Assembly (NCBI RefSeq): GCF_051390635.1
Contig: NZ_JBPODT010000004.1
Coordinates: forward strand, 496,001-560,000
DNA length: 64,000 bases
Direction of reading: 5' to 3'
DNA from: Microbaculum sp051390635
GTDB lineage: Bacteria > Pseudomonadota > Alphaproteobacteria > Rhizobiales > Tepidamorphaceae
Part shown: piece by piece, positions 35,922 to 47,225 of the stretch
Layout: every line of letters starts with the position of its first letter
Position numbering within the stretch: the stretch's first letter is position 1
The notes under the pieces: model-generated
Databases searched by the model: none
What the model saw: only the letters and a program-made list of their open reading frames with translations
What the model was told of the DNA's origin: nothing
Position numbers and translations under genes: made by a program

Positions 35922-36875
35922 ATGGCCAAGTACCGCAATGCCCTGCCGCAGATGTCGGGCGAGATGTTTCTGACCGACGGCGGGATCGAAACCTGCCTGA
36001 TCTTCCACGACGGGCTGGACCTGCCCTACTTCGCCGCGTTCACGCTGCTCGACCGCGATGCGGGACGGCAGGCCCTGCGCGACTATTTCGGCCGTTACGC
36101 GCGGCTTGCCGTGGACGGCGGCCATGGCTTCATTCTCGAAAGCCCGACCTGGCGGGCAAGCGCCGACTGGGGCGAAAAGCTCGGCTACGACGCCGAGGCG
36201 ATGGCGCGGGTGAACCGGGATGCGATCGCCCTGATGGCGGAGCTGCGCGAGCGATACGAGACGCCGGCGTCGAAATTCGTCATCAGCGGCTGCCTCGGTC
36301 CGCGCGGCGACGGCTACGATCCCGGCGCGCCGATGGATGCCGGGGAGGCGCGCGCCTATCACAGCGCCCAGATCGGAGCGTTCGCCGAGGCCGGGGCCGA
36401 CATGGTCACCGCGATCACCATGACGAACGTGCCGGAAGCCACCGGACTGGCGCTTGCCGCGCGCGATGCCGGCATGCCCTGCGCGATCTCGTTCACGACC
36501 GAGACCGACGGACGGCTGCCGTCGGGCGAGGCGCTTGGCGCGGCGGTGGCCGCCGTCGACGCGGCGACCGGCGACGGTCCGGCCTACTACATGATCAACT
36601 GCGCGCATCCGAGCCATTTCGAGGATGCGGTGACGGCCGGCGGGGCGTGGCTCGAACGGGTGCGCGGCGTGCGCGCCAACGCCTCCACCAAGAGCCACGC
36701 CGAACTCGACGAAGCGGAGACCCTCGACGAGGGCGATCCGCACGATCTCGGCCGGCGCCTGCGCGCGCTCACCCGGATCATGCCCAACCTCACCGTATTC
36801 GGCGGCTGCTGTGGTACCGACCACCGGCACGTGACGACGATCCGAGACGCCTGCGTGCAGGCGCGGGCGGCCTAG
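35922..36875 (+). CDS. homocysteine S-methyltransferase family protein
   Basis: The 317-residue protein has the TIM-barrel of the homocysteine S-methyltransferase family: FLTDGGIETCLIF at the N-terminus, GFILESPTWRASADWG, and the zinc-binding cysteines in MINCAHPSHF and FGGCCGTDHRH. These residues bind zinc and the homocysteine thiol. The methyl donor cannot be determined; MmuM-like enzymes use S-methylmethionine or S-adenosylmethionine. ATG 35922 has a GGAG site 10 nt upstream; ATG 35904 would add six residues. No B12-dependent partner is adjacent. Confidence 0.88.
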   Translation: MAKYRNALPQMSGEMFLTDGGIETCLIFHDGLDLPYFAAFTLLDRDAGRQALRDYFGRYARLAVDGGHGFILESPTWRASADWGEKLGYDAEAMARVNRDAIALMAELRERYETPASKFVISGCLGPRGDGYDPGAPMDAGEARAYHSAQIGAFAEAGADMVTAITMTNVPEATGLALAARDAGMPCAISFTTETDGRLPSGEALGAAVAAVDAATGDGPAYYMINCAHPSHFEDAVTAGGAWLERVRGVRANASTKSHAELDEAETLDEGDPHDLGRRLRALTRIMPNLTVFGGCCGTDHRHVTTIRDACVQARAA

Positions 36876-37027
36876 CGTCGCGGCGGCCTCGCGGCGATTC
36901 GTAAGCAATTTGTTAACTCTAGGAGTGAAGCCACTCTTTTCGTTGCACTAAATGTATACATTCCCGCGTCATCGTGTGCGCCGTTACGCCGAAGAAGAGT
37001 AAGCCTTTCGGTGGCGGGCGGGCGCAT

Positions 37028-40000
37028 ATGGAAAACACATCGATGTCGGATTCCGGGCGGTATGGGCTCGGCGCGGTTCTCGACAGCCTATTTTCCTTCA
37101 TAGGCATATTCGCGGTCGACGGTACCTTTCTCGAGGTGAACAAGTCTCCGCTCGATCGCGCCGGCCTGCGCCGGGAGGACGCCGTCGGAAAGCCAATCTG
37201 GGATACCTTCTGGTTGTCGCATTCGGCGGAGCAGCAGGCCAGGCTGCGCGCGGCGTTCAAGACGGCCGCCGAAGGAGAGACGGTCCGCCTGGACCTGACG
37301 ATCAAGGCCGCCGAGGACCAGATCGTCGCCCTCGACGGCACCCTGGTGCCGCTTCTGGACGAACGCGGACAGGTCACGGCGATCGTCGGCTCGGCGACGG
37401 ACGTGTCGGACCGGGAGGCCATTCTCAAGCAACTGGAACAGGAAAAGGATTTCGCGGAGAATCTCGTCGAAATGGCGCCTGTCATCGTTCTCGTTCTCGA
37501 CAAGGACGGCAGGATCGCACATGTAAACCCGCATTTCGAGCAGCTGACGGGCTACGCGCTGGCGGAGATACGCGGCAAGGACTGGTTCGCGACCTTCGTG
37601 CCGGAGCGTGAGCGCGGATGCGTCGAACGGGTGTTCCGACAGGCCCTGTCCGGCTGTCCCGGCCGCGGAAACACCAACGCCATCCTGACGCGCGACGGCC
37701 GCGAGATCGAGGTCGAGTGGCACGATCAGGCCATCCGCGACGAGACCGGCCAGCCGGTTTCCCTGCTGGCCGTCGGCCAGGACGTCAGCCAGCGCCTCGC
37801 CGCGCAGGCGGCGATGGCCGCCAGCGAGGCGCGGCTGAAGGAGGCGCAGAGGATCGCCGGCCTGGGGAACTGGGAACTCGACCTGCGTACCGGTGCGCTG
37901 CACTGGTCCGAGGAAATCTTCCGGCTCTTCGAGCTCGACGCCTTGGGATTCACTCCGTCGTACGACGCGTTCCTCGACGTCGTCCATGAAGACGATCGCG
38001 CGCTGGTCGACGCGGCCTACAACCGATCGCTGACGGATCGCACGCCCTACGAGGTCATCCATCGGCTGAGAATGCCCGATGGTCGCATCAAGTACGTCCA
38101 CGAGCGCGGCGTGACGGACTTTTCAGACGACGGGACGCCGCTCAGATCCGCGGGCACCGTGCTGGACATCACCGAGCAGCGGCTTGCCGAAATCGCCCTG
38201 ACGGAGGCCGAGCGGCGATCAGCCGACCTGGTCGCCGAGCTGAAGACGACGGTCGCGACGATGGCGCGACGCGACCGCGAACGGGTGCTGCTCAACCAGA
38301 TGCTCGAGATGCTGATGTCGTGCGACCGGGGCGAGGACGCGCTGGATGTCGTGCACGCGTTCTCGAAGCGGATCTTCAGCGGCCGCTACGGCGCCATCTC
38401 GATCCATGGCGATCCGGGGAGCGGAGAGCTGAGAGGCGTCCGCTGGTGGGGCAAGGACACGCTCGACGTCGACATGCGCGCGGCGCTGGCGGACTCTTCG
38501 CACGCCACCTGCGCCGCGAACGAGGCCGCCGCGCTGTCGGGCTTCCACGAGCGTTGCCGCGGCTGCGAACCGAAGAACCTCGTCTGTGTTCCGCTGGTAT
38601 CCGACGGCGACACGTTCGGGTCGCTGGTGGTCGCGCCGTCTCCCGGGAATCGGGACGACCATGCCAGGAACGACAGGGAGCTGGCGGTGGCGGTCGCCGA
38701 AGGCCTGTCGCTGGCCCTGTCGAACGTGGAGATGCGCCGCCGGCTGGTGCGGGAGTCCATCAAGGACCCGCTGACCCAGATCTACAATCGCCGATTCTTC
38801 CTGGAGACCGTCGCAGAGGCGATGGCGCAAAGCGCGAGGGACGGGACGCGGTTCGCGGTGCACGTCCTGGATCTCGATGATTTCAAGGCGGTCAACGACC
38901 GGTTCGGCCATCCCTGCGGCGATACGCTGATCGAGATGGTCGCCCAGCGCCTGGTCGCCACGATCCGCAGCGGCGATACCGTCGCCCGGCTCGGCGGCGA
39001 CGAATTCGCCATTCTGGAACGCCTGGGCAGCGATCCCCGGGACGACGCCGCCAGCCTGGCCAAACGGATCCTGCGCGAGGTCGGCCAGCCCTTCCACCTG
39101 TCCGGTCACCAGGTCCGCGTCGGCGCGAGCATCGGCATCGCGCTCGCGCCCGATCACGGCGTCAACGCGGACGTGCTGCTGCGCAGCGCGGACCTGGCGC
39201 TCTACAAGGTGAAATCGGACGGCCGCCGCGGGTTTCGTTTCTTCGAGTCCGAGATGGACGAGGAGGTGCGCTCGCGCCGGGCGTTCGAGGCGGATCTCAT
39301 GGCGGCGCTGCCCAGGTCCGAACTCGCGCTCCACTACCAGCCGATCGTCGCCGCATCGACGCGCGAGCCGGTGAGCTTCGAGGCGCTGGTGCGCTGGAAC
39401 CATCCCAGCGCCGGCCTGCTGCTTCCGGACAGCTTCATTCCGATCGCCGAGGACACGGGGCTGATCGTCCCGATCGGCCGGTGGATCCTGCGACAGGCCT
39501 GCGCCGACGCCATGGCGTGGCCGGCGCATATCAAGGTGGCGGTGAACATCTCGCCGGTCCAGTTCCGCACCGGCGACATCGTCGATGTCGTCGCCTCGGC
39601 GCTTCACGAGACGGGACTCGAGCCCGGACGGCTGGAACTGGAAATCACCGAATCCGTCCTGCTGCAGAAATACGATTGGGATTTCAGCCTGCTGCACCGG
39701 CTGCGCGATCTCGGCGTCGCCGTCGTCCTGGACGATTTCGGCACCGGCTACAGCTCGTTGCGCTACCTCAAGGAGTTCCGCTTCTCGAAGATCAAGATCG
39801 ACCGATCGTTCGTCGCCGAGGTGTCCGGGGACGGCGACAGCGGCGCGATCGTCTGCGCCGTCGCGGGGCTCGCCAGGACCATGGGCATCGACACCACCGC
39901 CGAAGGCATCGAGACCGAGGAGCAGCTCCAGCTGCTGCGCGTGGCGGGCTGCACGCAGATGCAGGGCTATCTGTTCGCGAAGCCGCGGCCCGTCGGCGCG

Positions 40001-40051
40001 CTCGATTTCAAACCCACCGGAATCCGCCGGCGCCACCGCGCCACCGCTTGA
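37028..40051 (+). CDS. PAS-PAS-PAS-GAF-GGDEF-EAL cyclic-di-GMP protein
   Basis: This 1,007-residue cytoplasmic protein has three N-terminal PAS domains (about residues 15-140, 150-265, 270-395), a GAF-like domain (about 425-575), a GGDEF diguanylate cyclase domain with intact ARLGGDEFAIL, and a C-terminal EAL phosphodiesterase domain. The EAL domain has FEALVRW, LEITESVLL, VVLDDFGTGYSSL, and KIDRSFV. No transmembrane segment is seen, so it likely senses cytosolic ligands or redox state. Both catalytic domains look complete, so net activity is unclear. ATG 37028 is preferred; a GTG at 36974 is also in frame. Confidence 0.9.
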   Translation: MENTSMSDSGRYGLGAVLDSLFSFIGIFAVDGTFLEVNKSPLDRAGLRREDAVGKPIWDTFWLSHSAEQQARLRAAFKTAAEGETVRLDLTIKAAEDQIVALDGTLVPLLDERGQVTAIVGSATDVSDREAILKQLEQEKDFAENLVEMAPVIVLVLDKDGRIAHVNPHFEQLTGYALAEIRGKDWFATFVPERERGCVERVFRQALSGCPGRGNTNAILTRDGREIEVEWHDQAIRDETGQPVSLLAVGQDVSQRLAAQAAMAASEARLKEAQRIAGLGNWELDLRTGALHWSEEIFRLFELDALGFTPSYDAFLDVVHEDDRALVDAAYNRSLTDRTPYEVIHRLRMPDGRIKYVHERGVTDFSDDGTPLRSAGTVLDITEQRLAEIALTEAERRSADLVAELKTTVATMARRDRERVLLNQMLEMLMSCDRGEDALDVVHAFSKRIFSGRYGAISIHGDPGSGELRGVRWWGKDTLDVDMRAALADSSHATCAANEAAALSGFHERCRGCEPKNLVCVPLVSDGDTFGSLVVAPSPGNRDDHARNDRELAVAVAEGLSLALSNVEMRRRLVRESIKDPLTQIYNRRFFLETVAEAMAQSARDGTRFAVHVLDLDDFKAVNDRFGHPCGDTLIEMVAQRLVATIRSGDTVARLGGDEFAILERLGSDPRDDAASLAKRILREVGQPFHLSGHQVRVGASIGIALAPDHGVNADVLLRSADLALYKVKSDGRRGFRFFESEMDEEVRSRRAFEADLMAALPRSELALHYQPIVAASTREPVSFEALVRWNHPSAGLLLPDSFIPIAEDTGLIVPIGRWILRQACADAMAWPAHIKVAVNISPVQFRTGDIVDVVASALHETGLEPGRLELEITESVLLQKYDWDFSLLHRLRDLGVAVVLDDFGTGYSSLRYLKEFRFSKIKIDRSFVAEVSGDGDSGAIVCAVAGLARTMGIDTTAEGIETEEQLQLLRVAGCTQMQGYLFAKPRPVGALDFKPTGIRRRHRATA

Positions 40052-40137
40052 GCCGTATCCAACTAGCCGGCGGAGCCCGAATCCGGCCCTTAGGCGCGGG
40101 GCGATGCGACCAGGGCGCTACCGGGGCGGCGGTGCCG

Positions 40138-41625
40138 TCAACGGCTGAGGGTGCGCCGGACCGCGTCGTTCCACCGGGCGATCCGCGCCGCGCGCACGTC
40201 CGGGGCCATCGACGGCTCGAAGCGCCGGTCGCGGCGCCAGGACGCGGAAAACCCGTCCATGTCGGGCCACACGCCGGCGCCCCGGCCGGCGAGCCAGGCC
40301 GCGCCCAGCGCCGTCGTCTCGAGCACCACGGGCCGGTCGACCGGCGCGTCGAGAATGTCGGCGAGGCGCTGCATGGTCCAGTCGCTGGCGACCATGCCGC
40401 CGTCGACGCGCAGCACGGTGTCGGCGTCGTGGCCGGGCAGATCGCGATGCATCGCCTCGATCAGGTCGAGGGTCTGGAAGCAGACCGATTCGAGCGCGGC
40501 ATGGGCAAGCTCGCGCGGCCCGGTCGCCCGGGTGATCCCGTAGAGGGCACCGCGCGCATCCGCGTCCCAGTGCGGCGCGCCAAGCCCGGTGAAGGCCGGT
40601 ACCAGCACGACGTCGTGGCTGGGGTCGGCCTCGGCGGCGAACTCGCCGGACTGGTCGGCATGGGCGATGACGCCGAGCCCGTCGCGCAGCCACTGGACGG
40701 CGGCGCCGGCGATGAAGATCGAACCTTCCAGCGCGTAGGTGGTCCGGCCGTCGAGCCGGTAGGCGATGGTGGTCAGGAGCCGGTTCTGCGAGGTGACCGC
40801 CTCCGGCCCGGTGTTGAGCACGGCGAAGCAGCCGGTGCCGTAGGTGGACTTGACCATGCCCGGCGCGAAGCAGGCCTGGCCGACGGTCGCCGCCTGCTGG
40901 TCGCCGGCCATTCCGCGGATCGCGATCGCCCCGCCGAACAGGTCCGGCACGGTCTCGCCGAAATCGGCGGAGGAATCGCGGACCTCGGGCAGGAGCGTAC
41001 GCGGAACGTCGAGGGCGGCCAGCAGCTCGTCGTCCCAGTCGCCCTTGTGGATGTCGAACAGCAGCGTGCGCGACGCGTTGGTGGCGTCGGTCGCGTGCAC
41101 CGTGCCGCCGGTCAGCCGCCACAGCAGGAAGCTGTCGACGGTGCCGAAGGCGAGATGGCCGGCCTCGGCGGCGGCGCGCGCGCCGTCGACGTGATCGAGG
41201 ATCCAGCCGATCTTGGTGCCGGAGAAATAGGGATCGAGCAGCAGGCCGGTCCTGGCCGCGACCGTCGGCTCGAGGCCGTCGGCCTTCAGCCGCGCGCACC
41301 GGTCTGCGGTGCGCCGGTCCTGCCACACGATGGCGCGGTGGATCGCCTTGCCGGTGCGCCGGTCCCAGATCACGGTGGTCTCGCGCTGGTTGGTGATGCC
41401 GAGCGCGGCGATGGCGCCGGGCCCGCCGACCTCGGCGACGACGGCCTTCGCCGTGCGCAGCGTCGTGTCCCAGATGTCCTCGGGTTCGTGCTCGACCCAG
41501 CCGGAGGCGGGGAAGTGCTGGGCGAATTCCTCCTGCGCCACGGCGATGTTGCGATAGTCGCCGTCGAACACGATGGCGCGCGACGACGTGGTGCCCTGAT
41601 CGATCGCCAGAACGTTCGCGCTCAT
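40138..41625 (-). CDS. glpK: glycerol kinase
   Basis: GlpK phosphorylates glycerol to sn-glycerol-3-phosphate. The 495-residue protein starts VLAIDQGTTSSRAIVFDGDY and has ALGITNQRETTVIWDRRTGK, LDPYFSGTKIGWILDHV, GDQQAATVGQACF, MVKSTYGTGCFAVLNTG and LRVDGGMVASDWTMQRLADI. All are hallmarks of FGGY carbohydrate kinases of the glycerol type. It lies 64 bp downstream of glpD in the glpR-glpD-glpK row. Confidence 0.97.
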   Translation of the reverse strand: MSANVLAIDQGTTSSRAIVFDGDYRNIAVAQEEFAQHFPASGWVEHEPEDIWDTTLRTAKAVVAEVGGPGAIAALGITNQRETTVIWDRRTGKAIHRAIVWQDRRTADRCARLKADGLEPTVAARTGLLLDPYFSGTKIGWILDHVDGARAAAEAGHLAFGTVDSFLLWRLTGGTVHATDATNASRTLLFDIHKGDWDDELLAALDVPRTLLPEVRDSSADFGETVPDLFGGAIAIRGMAGDQQAATVGQACFAPGMVKSTYGTGCFAVLNTGPEAVTSQNRLLTTIAYRLDGRTTYALEGSIFIAGAAVQWLRDGLGVIAHADQSGEFAAEADPSHDVVLVPAFTGLGAPHWDADARGALYGITRATGPRELAHAALESVCFQTLDLIEAMHRDLPGHDADTVLRVDGGMVASDWTMQRLADILDAPVDRPVVLETTALGAAWLAGRGAGVWPDMDGFSASWRRDRRFEPSMAPDVRAARIARWNDAVRRTLSR

Positions 41626-41689
41626 GCCTTGCCTCCCCCAATGGCCATGCCGCTTCCAGGCGTGGCCCCGATCAATGCATGGCCCGCCG

Positions 41690-43243
41690 TCACGGCTTGG
41701 CGTCTGTCATAGGCCGTCCGGCTTCCGATTGCACCCGCGCCATCCAGGATTGCAGACCGGCCGCCTCATCCGCGCTCAGGCGCAGGCCGAGCTTGGAACG
41801 CCGCCACAGAACGTCGTCGGCGGTGCGCGCCCATTCCGCGTCGATCAGGAACCGGACCTCGGCCTCGTGCAGATCGGCGCCGAAACGGGCGCCGAGCGCG
41901 TCGAGCGATCTGGCGCCGGCGAGAATGCGCCGGGCCTCGGTGCCGTAGTTGCGGGCGAGGCGATGGATCAGCGGCCGCGGCAGGGCGGGGTGATGGGCGG
42001 CGAGATCGTCGACCAGCCGGTCGAAGCCCTCCGCTGGGAAATCGCCCCCCGGCAGGGCGACCGACGATGTCCAGGCGGGCCCCCGCGTGCCCAGGATTGC
42101 CTCGATATCGGCCATGACCGCTTCGGCGAGACGGCGATAGGTGGTGATCTTGCCGCCGAAGACGTTGACGAGCGCGCCGGTGGCGGCGTCGCCGTCGGTC
42201 TTCAGCACGTAGTCGCGGGTCGCCTCCTGGGCCTTCGAGGCGCCGTCGTCATAGAGCGGGCGGACGGCGGAATAGGTCCACACCACCTGGTCGGGCGTCA
42301 CCGGGCGGGCGAAGTACTCGCTGGCGGCCGCGCACAGATAGGCGACCTCGTCGACGGCGATCGCGACGTGGTCGAGATCGCCGTCGAAGTCGCGGTCGGT
42401 GGTGCCGATCAGCGTGAAGTCGCGCTCGTAGGGGATGGCGAACATCACCCGGCCGTCGGCGTTCTGGAAGATGTAGCAGCGGTCATGGTCGAACAGGCGC
42501 GGCACGACGATATGGCTGCCCTGGACGAGGCGGATGTTGTGCACCCGGTTTACGCCCGCGACCCGGGTCAGCACCGCGTCGACCCAGGGGCCGGCGGCGT
42601 TGACGACCAGGCGGGCGGTGACCTCGCGCGACGCGCCGGTATGGCGGTCCTCCAGGGTGATGCGCCAGCCGCCGTCCGCGCGCTGCAGCCGCGTGCATTC
42701 GGTTCGGGTCATGATGTCGGCGCCGCGCGCGGCCGCGTCGCGGGCGTTGATGGCGACGAGGCGGGCATCCTGTACCCAGCAGTCGGAATACTCGAACGCC
42801 TTCGAGAAGCCTGGCTTGAGCGGCTTGCCGGCCGGATCGGTGCGCAGGTCGATGGTGCGCGCCGGCGGCAGGCGCCTGCGTCCGCCGATGTAATCGTAGA
42901 GGTACAGGCCGAGGCGCAGCATCCAGGCGGGGCGCAGGCCGGCCTGATGCGGCAGCACGAAGCGCAGTGGCCAGATGATGTGCGGGGCGTTGGCCCACAA
43001 GACCTCGCGTTCCACCAGCGCCTCGCGGACGAGGCGGAACTCGTAGAATTCGAGGTAGCGCAGGCCTCCGTGGATCAGCTTGGTCGAGCCGGACGAGGTG
43101 CCGCTGGCCAGATCGTCCTTTTCGGCGAGCCCCACGGAAAAGCCGCGGCCGGCCGCGTCGCGGGCCACGCCGGCGCCGTTGATGCCGCCGCCGATGACGA
43201 AGACGTCGTAGTCGAGATCGGAGGTGAAGTCGGAAGCCGCCAT
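41690..43243 (-). CDS. glpD: aerobic glycerol-3-phosphate dehydrogenase
   Basis: GlpD oxidises glycerol-3-phosphate to dihydroxyacetone phosphate and passes electrons to quinone at the inner membrane. The 517-residue protein has the FAD motif FVIGGGINGAGVARDAAGRG, TSSGSTKLIHGGLRYLEFYE, VNAAGPWVDAV and the C-terminal GGKITTYRRLAEAVM. These match the DAO/GlpD family. It starts 4 bp after glpR. Repression by GlpR is expected from context. Confidence 0.96.
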   Translation of the reverse strand: MAASDFTSDLDYDVFVIGGGINGAGVARDAAGRGFSVGLAEKDDLASGTSSGSTKLIHGGLRYLEFYEFRLVREALVEREVLWANAPHIIWPLRFVLPHQAGLRPAWMLRLGLYLYDYIGGRRRLPPARTIDLRTDPAGKPLKPGFSKAFEYSDCWVQDARLVAINARDAAARGADIMTRTECTRLQRADGGWRITLEDRHTGASREVTARLVVNAAGPWVDAVLTRVAGVNRVHNIRLVQGSHIVVPRLFDHDRCYIFQNADGRVMFAIPYERDFTLIGTTDRDFDGDLDHVAIAVDEVAYLCAAASEYFARPVTPDQVVWTYSAVRPLYDDGASKAQEATRDYVLKTDGDAATGALVNVFGGKITTYRRLAEAVMADIEAILGTRGPAWTSSVALPGGDFPAEGFDRLVDDLAAHHPALPRPLIHRLARNYGTEARRILAGARSLDALGARFGADLHEAEVRFLIDAEWARTADDVLWRRSKLGLRLSADEAAGLQSWMARVQSEAGRPMTDAKP

Positions 43244-43247
43244 GTGC

Positions 43248-44045
43248 TCAGGCCGCCTCGCCGGTGTCTTCCGCGGTGTCCGCCCCGGCGACCTCGATGC
43301 GGACCTGCGCCTCGCGGCAGATCTCGGCGATCGGCTCGGGCGGCACGTGGTCGGTCACCAGCACGTCGATGTCGGAGAGATGGGCGATCCTGACCGGCGC
43401 GTTGCGCTCGAACTTCATGGCGTCGGCGACGAGAATGGTCTGGCGGGCGTGCTGGACGATCTCGCGGGCGACCCGCACCTCGCGGTAGTCGTAGTCGAGG
43501 ATGGTGCCGTCGAGATCGATCGCCGAGGCGCCGATCACCGCGTAGTCGACCTTGAACTGCCTGATGAAGTCGACGGTGGCCTCGCCGACGATGCCGCCGT
43601 CGGACTTGCGCACCAGGCCGCCGGCGATGACCACCTCGCCGGACGGCGCCTCGCGCAGGATATGGGCGACGTTGATGTTGTTGGTGATCGCCATGATGCC
43701 CTCGCGAAAGCGCAGCGCGCGGGCGACCTGCTCCGTGGTGGTGCCGATGTTGAGCATGATCGAGGCGTTGTCGGGAATGAGCGCGGCGGCGCGAACGCCG
43801 ATGCGCCGTTTCTCCTCGGCGGCCAGCATGCGGCGCGAATCATAGGCGTAGTTCGACGCGCCCGACGGATAGATGGCGCCGCCGTGGATCCGCTGCAGGA
43901 GCCGGCGCTCGCACAGCTCGTTCAGATCCTTTCGGATGGTTTGCGGGGTGACGTCGAACTGAAGCGAAAGTCCCTCGACCTCGACGCGTCCGACCTGCCG
44001 TGCGCGGCCCAGGATGTCGGCCTGACGCGGCGTAAGTGGCTGCAT
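43248..44045 (-). CDS. glpR: DeoR-family glycerol regulon repressor
   Basis: The 265-residue protein has the DeoR winged helix (RQADILGRARQVGRVEVEGL, SLQFDVTPQTIRKDLNELCE, RRLLQRIHGGAIYPSG) and the sugar-phosphate-sensing domain (IMLNIGTTTEQVARAL; AVIGASAIDLDGTILDYDYR; ILVADAMKFERNAPVRI). ATG 44045 is preferred because AAAGGA lies 6 nt upstream; ATG 44051 abuts that site. It is divergent from glpV across a 155-bp region with several TTTCG half-sites. The probable effector is glycerol-3-phosphate or glycerol. Confidence 0.9.
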   Translation of the reverse strand: MQPLTPRQADILGRARQVGRVEVEGLSLQFDVTPQTIRKDLNELCERRLLQRIHGGAIYPSGASNYAYDSRRMLAAEEKRRIGVRAAALIPDNASIMLNIGTTTEQVARALRFREGIMAITNNINVAHILREAPSGEVVIAGGLVRKSDGGIVGEATVDFIRQFKVDYAVIGASAIDLDGTILDYDYREVRVAREIVQHARQTILVADAMKFERNAPVRIAHLSDIDVLVTDHVPPEPIAEICREAQVRIEVAGADTAEDTGEAA

Positions 44046-44054
44046 TTCCATTCC

Positions 44055-44162
44055 TTTCGGTTATTTTCGCATGTGCGAAATTGCCGGTTCGCGCCTCAAT
44101 ATTTTTCGCTAAACCAGCCAATAAAACAACGATATTTTCGTATTGACGTTCGGTTTCTTTCG
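44055..44162. promoter_or_regulatory. GlpR operator region between glpR and glpV
   Basis: TTTCG occurs at 44055-44059, 44065-44069, 44104-44108, 44136-44140 and 44158-44162, with CGAAA at 44076-44080. The first two copies are 10 bp apart. DeoR-type repressors often bind such phased repeats. The interval is strongly AT-rich and must hold the promoters of both divergent operons. Confidence 0.5.
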
Positions 44163-44200
44163 TTTGATAGTTTTTCTGCATTCCACATGGGAGGAAGCCA

Positions 44201-45940
<1,740 letters not shown>

Positions 45941-45951
45941 AGGCGGAATTG

Positions 45952-45999
45952 CCCGGGGCCATGCCCCGGGGGCGGCGACCGGCTCATCGGCCGGTCGCC
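45952..45999 (+). repeat. two strong hairpins between glpV and glpS
   Basis: CCCGGGGC-CAT-GCCCCGGG at 45952-45970 and GGCGACCGGC-TCATCG-GCCGGTCGCC at 45974-45999 lie in the 202-bp gap after glpV. No T-run follows, so they look like mRNA-stabilising or attenuating structures rather than full terminators. Confidence 0.7.
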
Positions 46000-46142
46000 G
46001 GACCGGAACGGCAATCCTCCCGACGGCCTCAGGCCGTTGACCGGACGGGACGCATCTTCGGGACGCATCCCGGGATGCGCCCCGTCCCACCGCCCTTCGG
46101 GGTTGCGCCCGCGCGCTTCCTTAAGCAACGCTGTCGACGGCC

Positions 46143-47210
46143 ATGACACTCGAACTCAGGAACGTCACCAAGCGCGTCGGCGCGGACGTTCACATCCATC
46201 CGACGGACCTCACGCTCGAGCCCGGCAGCTTCAACATCCTGCTGGGCACGACGCTGGCCGGCAAGACGACCCTGATGCAGCTGATGGCGGGGCTCGACCG
46301 GCCGACCAGCGGCTCGGTCTGGTTCAACGGCGTCGATACGACCGGCATGCCCGTGCAGAAGCGCAACGTGGCGATGGTCTACCAGCAGTTCATCAACTAC
46401 CCGAACCTCACGGTCTACGAGAACATCGCCTCGCCGCTGCGGGTGGCCCGCGTCGGCAAGGCCGACATCGACGCGCGGGTGCGCGAGATGGCGACGCTTC
46501 TGAAGCTGACGCCGATGCTGGACCGACGCCCCGGCGAGCTGTCGGGCGGCCAGCAGCAGCGCACCGCGCTCGCCCGCGCCCTGGTCAAGGACGCCGATCT
46601 GGTGTTGCTCGACGAGCCGCTCGCCAATCTCGACTTCAAGCTGCGCGAGGAAATGCGCGACGAGCTGCCGAGGCTGTTCTCGAACCGCGAGGCGATCGTC
46701 GTCTACGCGACGACCGAGCCGACCGAGGCGCTTCTGTTCGGCGGGCACACGGCGACGCTGTTCGAAGGCCGCGTCACCGAGTTCGGGCCGACGGCCTCGC
46801 TCTACCGCCATCCCCGCGACCTGACCACGGCGAAGGTGTTCTCCGACCCGCCGATCAACGTGGCGCCGGTGAGCAAGGCGGGACACACGTTCACACTGGG
46901 AGATGCGGCGACCTGGCAGGCCACGGGACCGCAGGCGGACCTGAAGGACGGGGACTACGTGCTGGGCGTCAGGCCCCACCACGTCACCCCGGGAGAAAGG
47001 GGGGATCATCCCGTGCCGATCGAGGGCCGGGTGCTGGTGACCGAACTGAGCGGATCGGAAAGCGTCATCCATTTCCGTATCGGCGAGGCGACCTGGGTGT
47101 CGGAATCGCACGGCATCCACCCCTTCGAGGTCGGCTCGCGCGCGCCGCTGTTCATCGACGTCTCCCGGGCGATGCTGTTTGCGGCGGACGGCCGCCTCGT
47201 GGCGTCATGA
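46143..47210 (+). CDS. glpS: glycerol ABC transporter ATP-binding protein 1
   Basis: The 355-residue ATPase has Walker A LLGTTLAGKTTL, Q-loop VYQQFINYPNLTVYENI, signature LSGGQQQRTALARALV, Walker B ADLVLLDEPLANLD and a TOBE-like C-terminus. The H-loop position reads YATTEPTEALL, with Thr where the catalytic His normally stands. The neighbour GlpT keeps that His but has a degraded signature, so the pair would make one competent and one degenerate ATP site. It is the first of two adjacent ATPases, as in rhizobial glpVSTPQU. Confidence 0.92.
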   Translation: MTLELRNVTKRVGADVHIHPTDLTLEPGSFNILLGTTLAGKTTLMQLMAGLDRPTSGSVWFNGVDTTGMPVQKRNVAMVYQQFINYPNLTVYENIASPLRVARVGKADIDARVREMATLLKLTPMLDRRPGELSGGQQQRTALARALVKDADLVLLDEPLANLDFKLREEMRDELPRLFSNREAIVVYATTEPTEALLFGGHTATLFEGRVTEFGPTASLYRHPRDLTTAKVFSDPPINVAPVSKAGHTFTLGDAATWQATGPQADLKDGDYVLGVRPHHVTPGERGDHPVPIEGRVLVTELSGSESVIHFRIGEATWVSESHGIHPFEVGSRAPLFIDVSRAMLFAADGRLVAS

Positions 47211-47225
47211 GGGGCTAGCGCGGCG

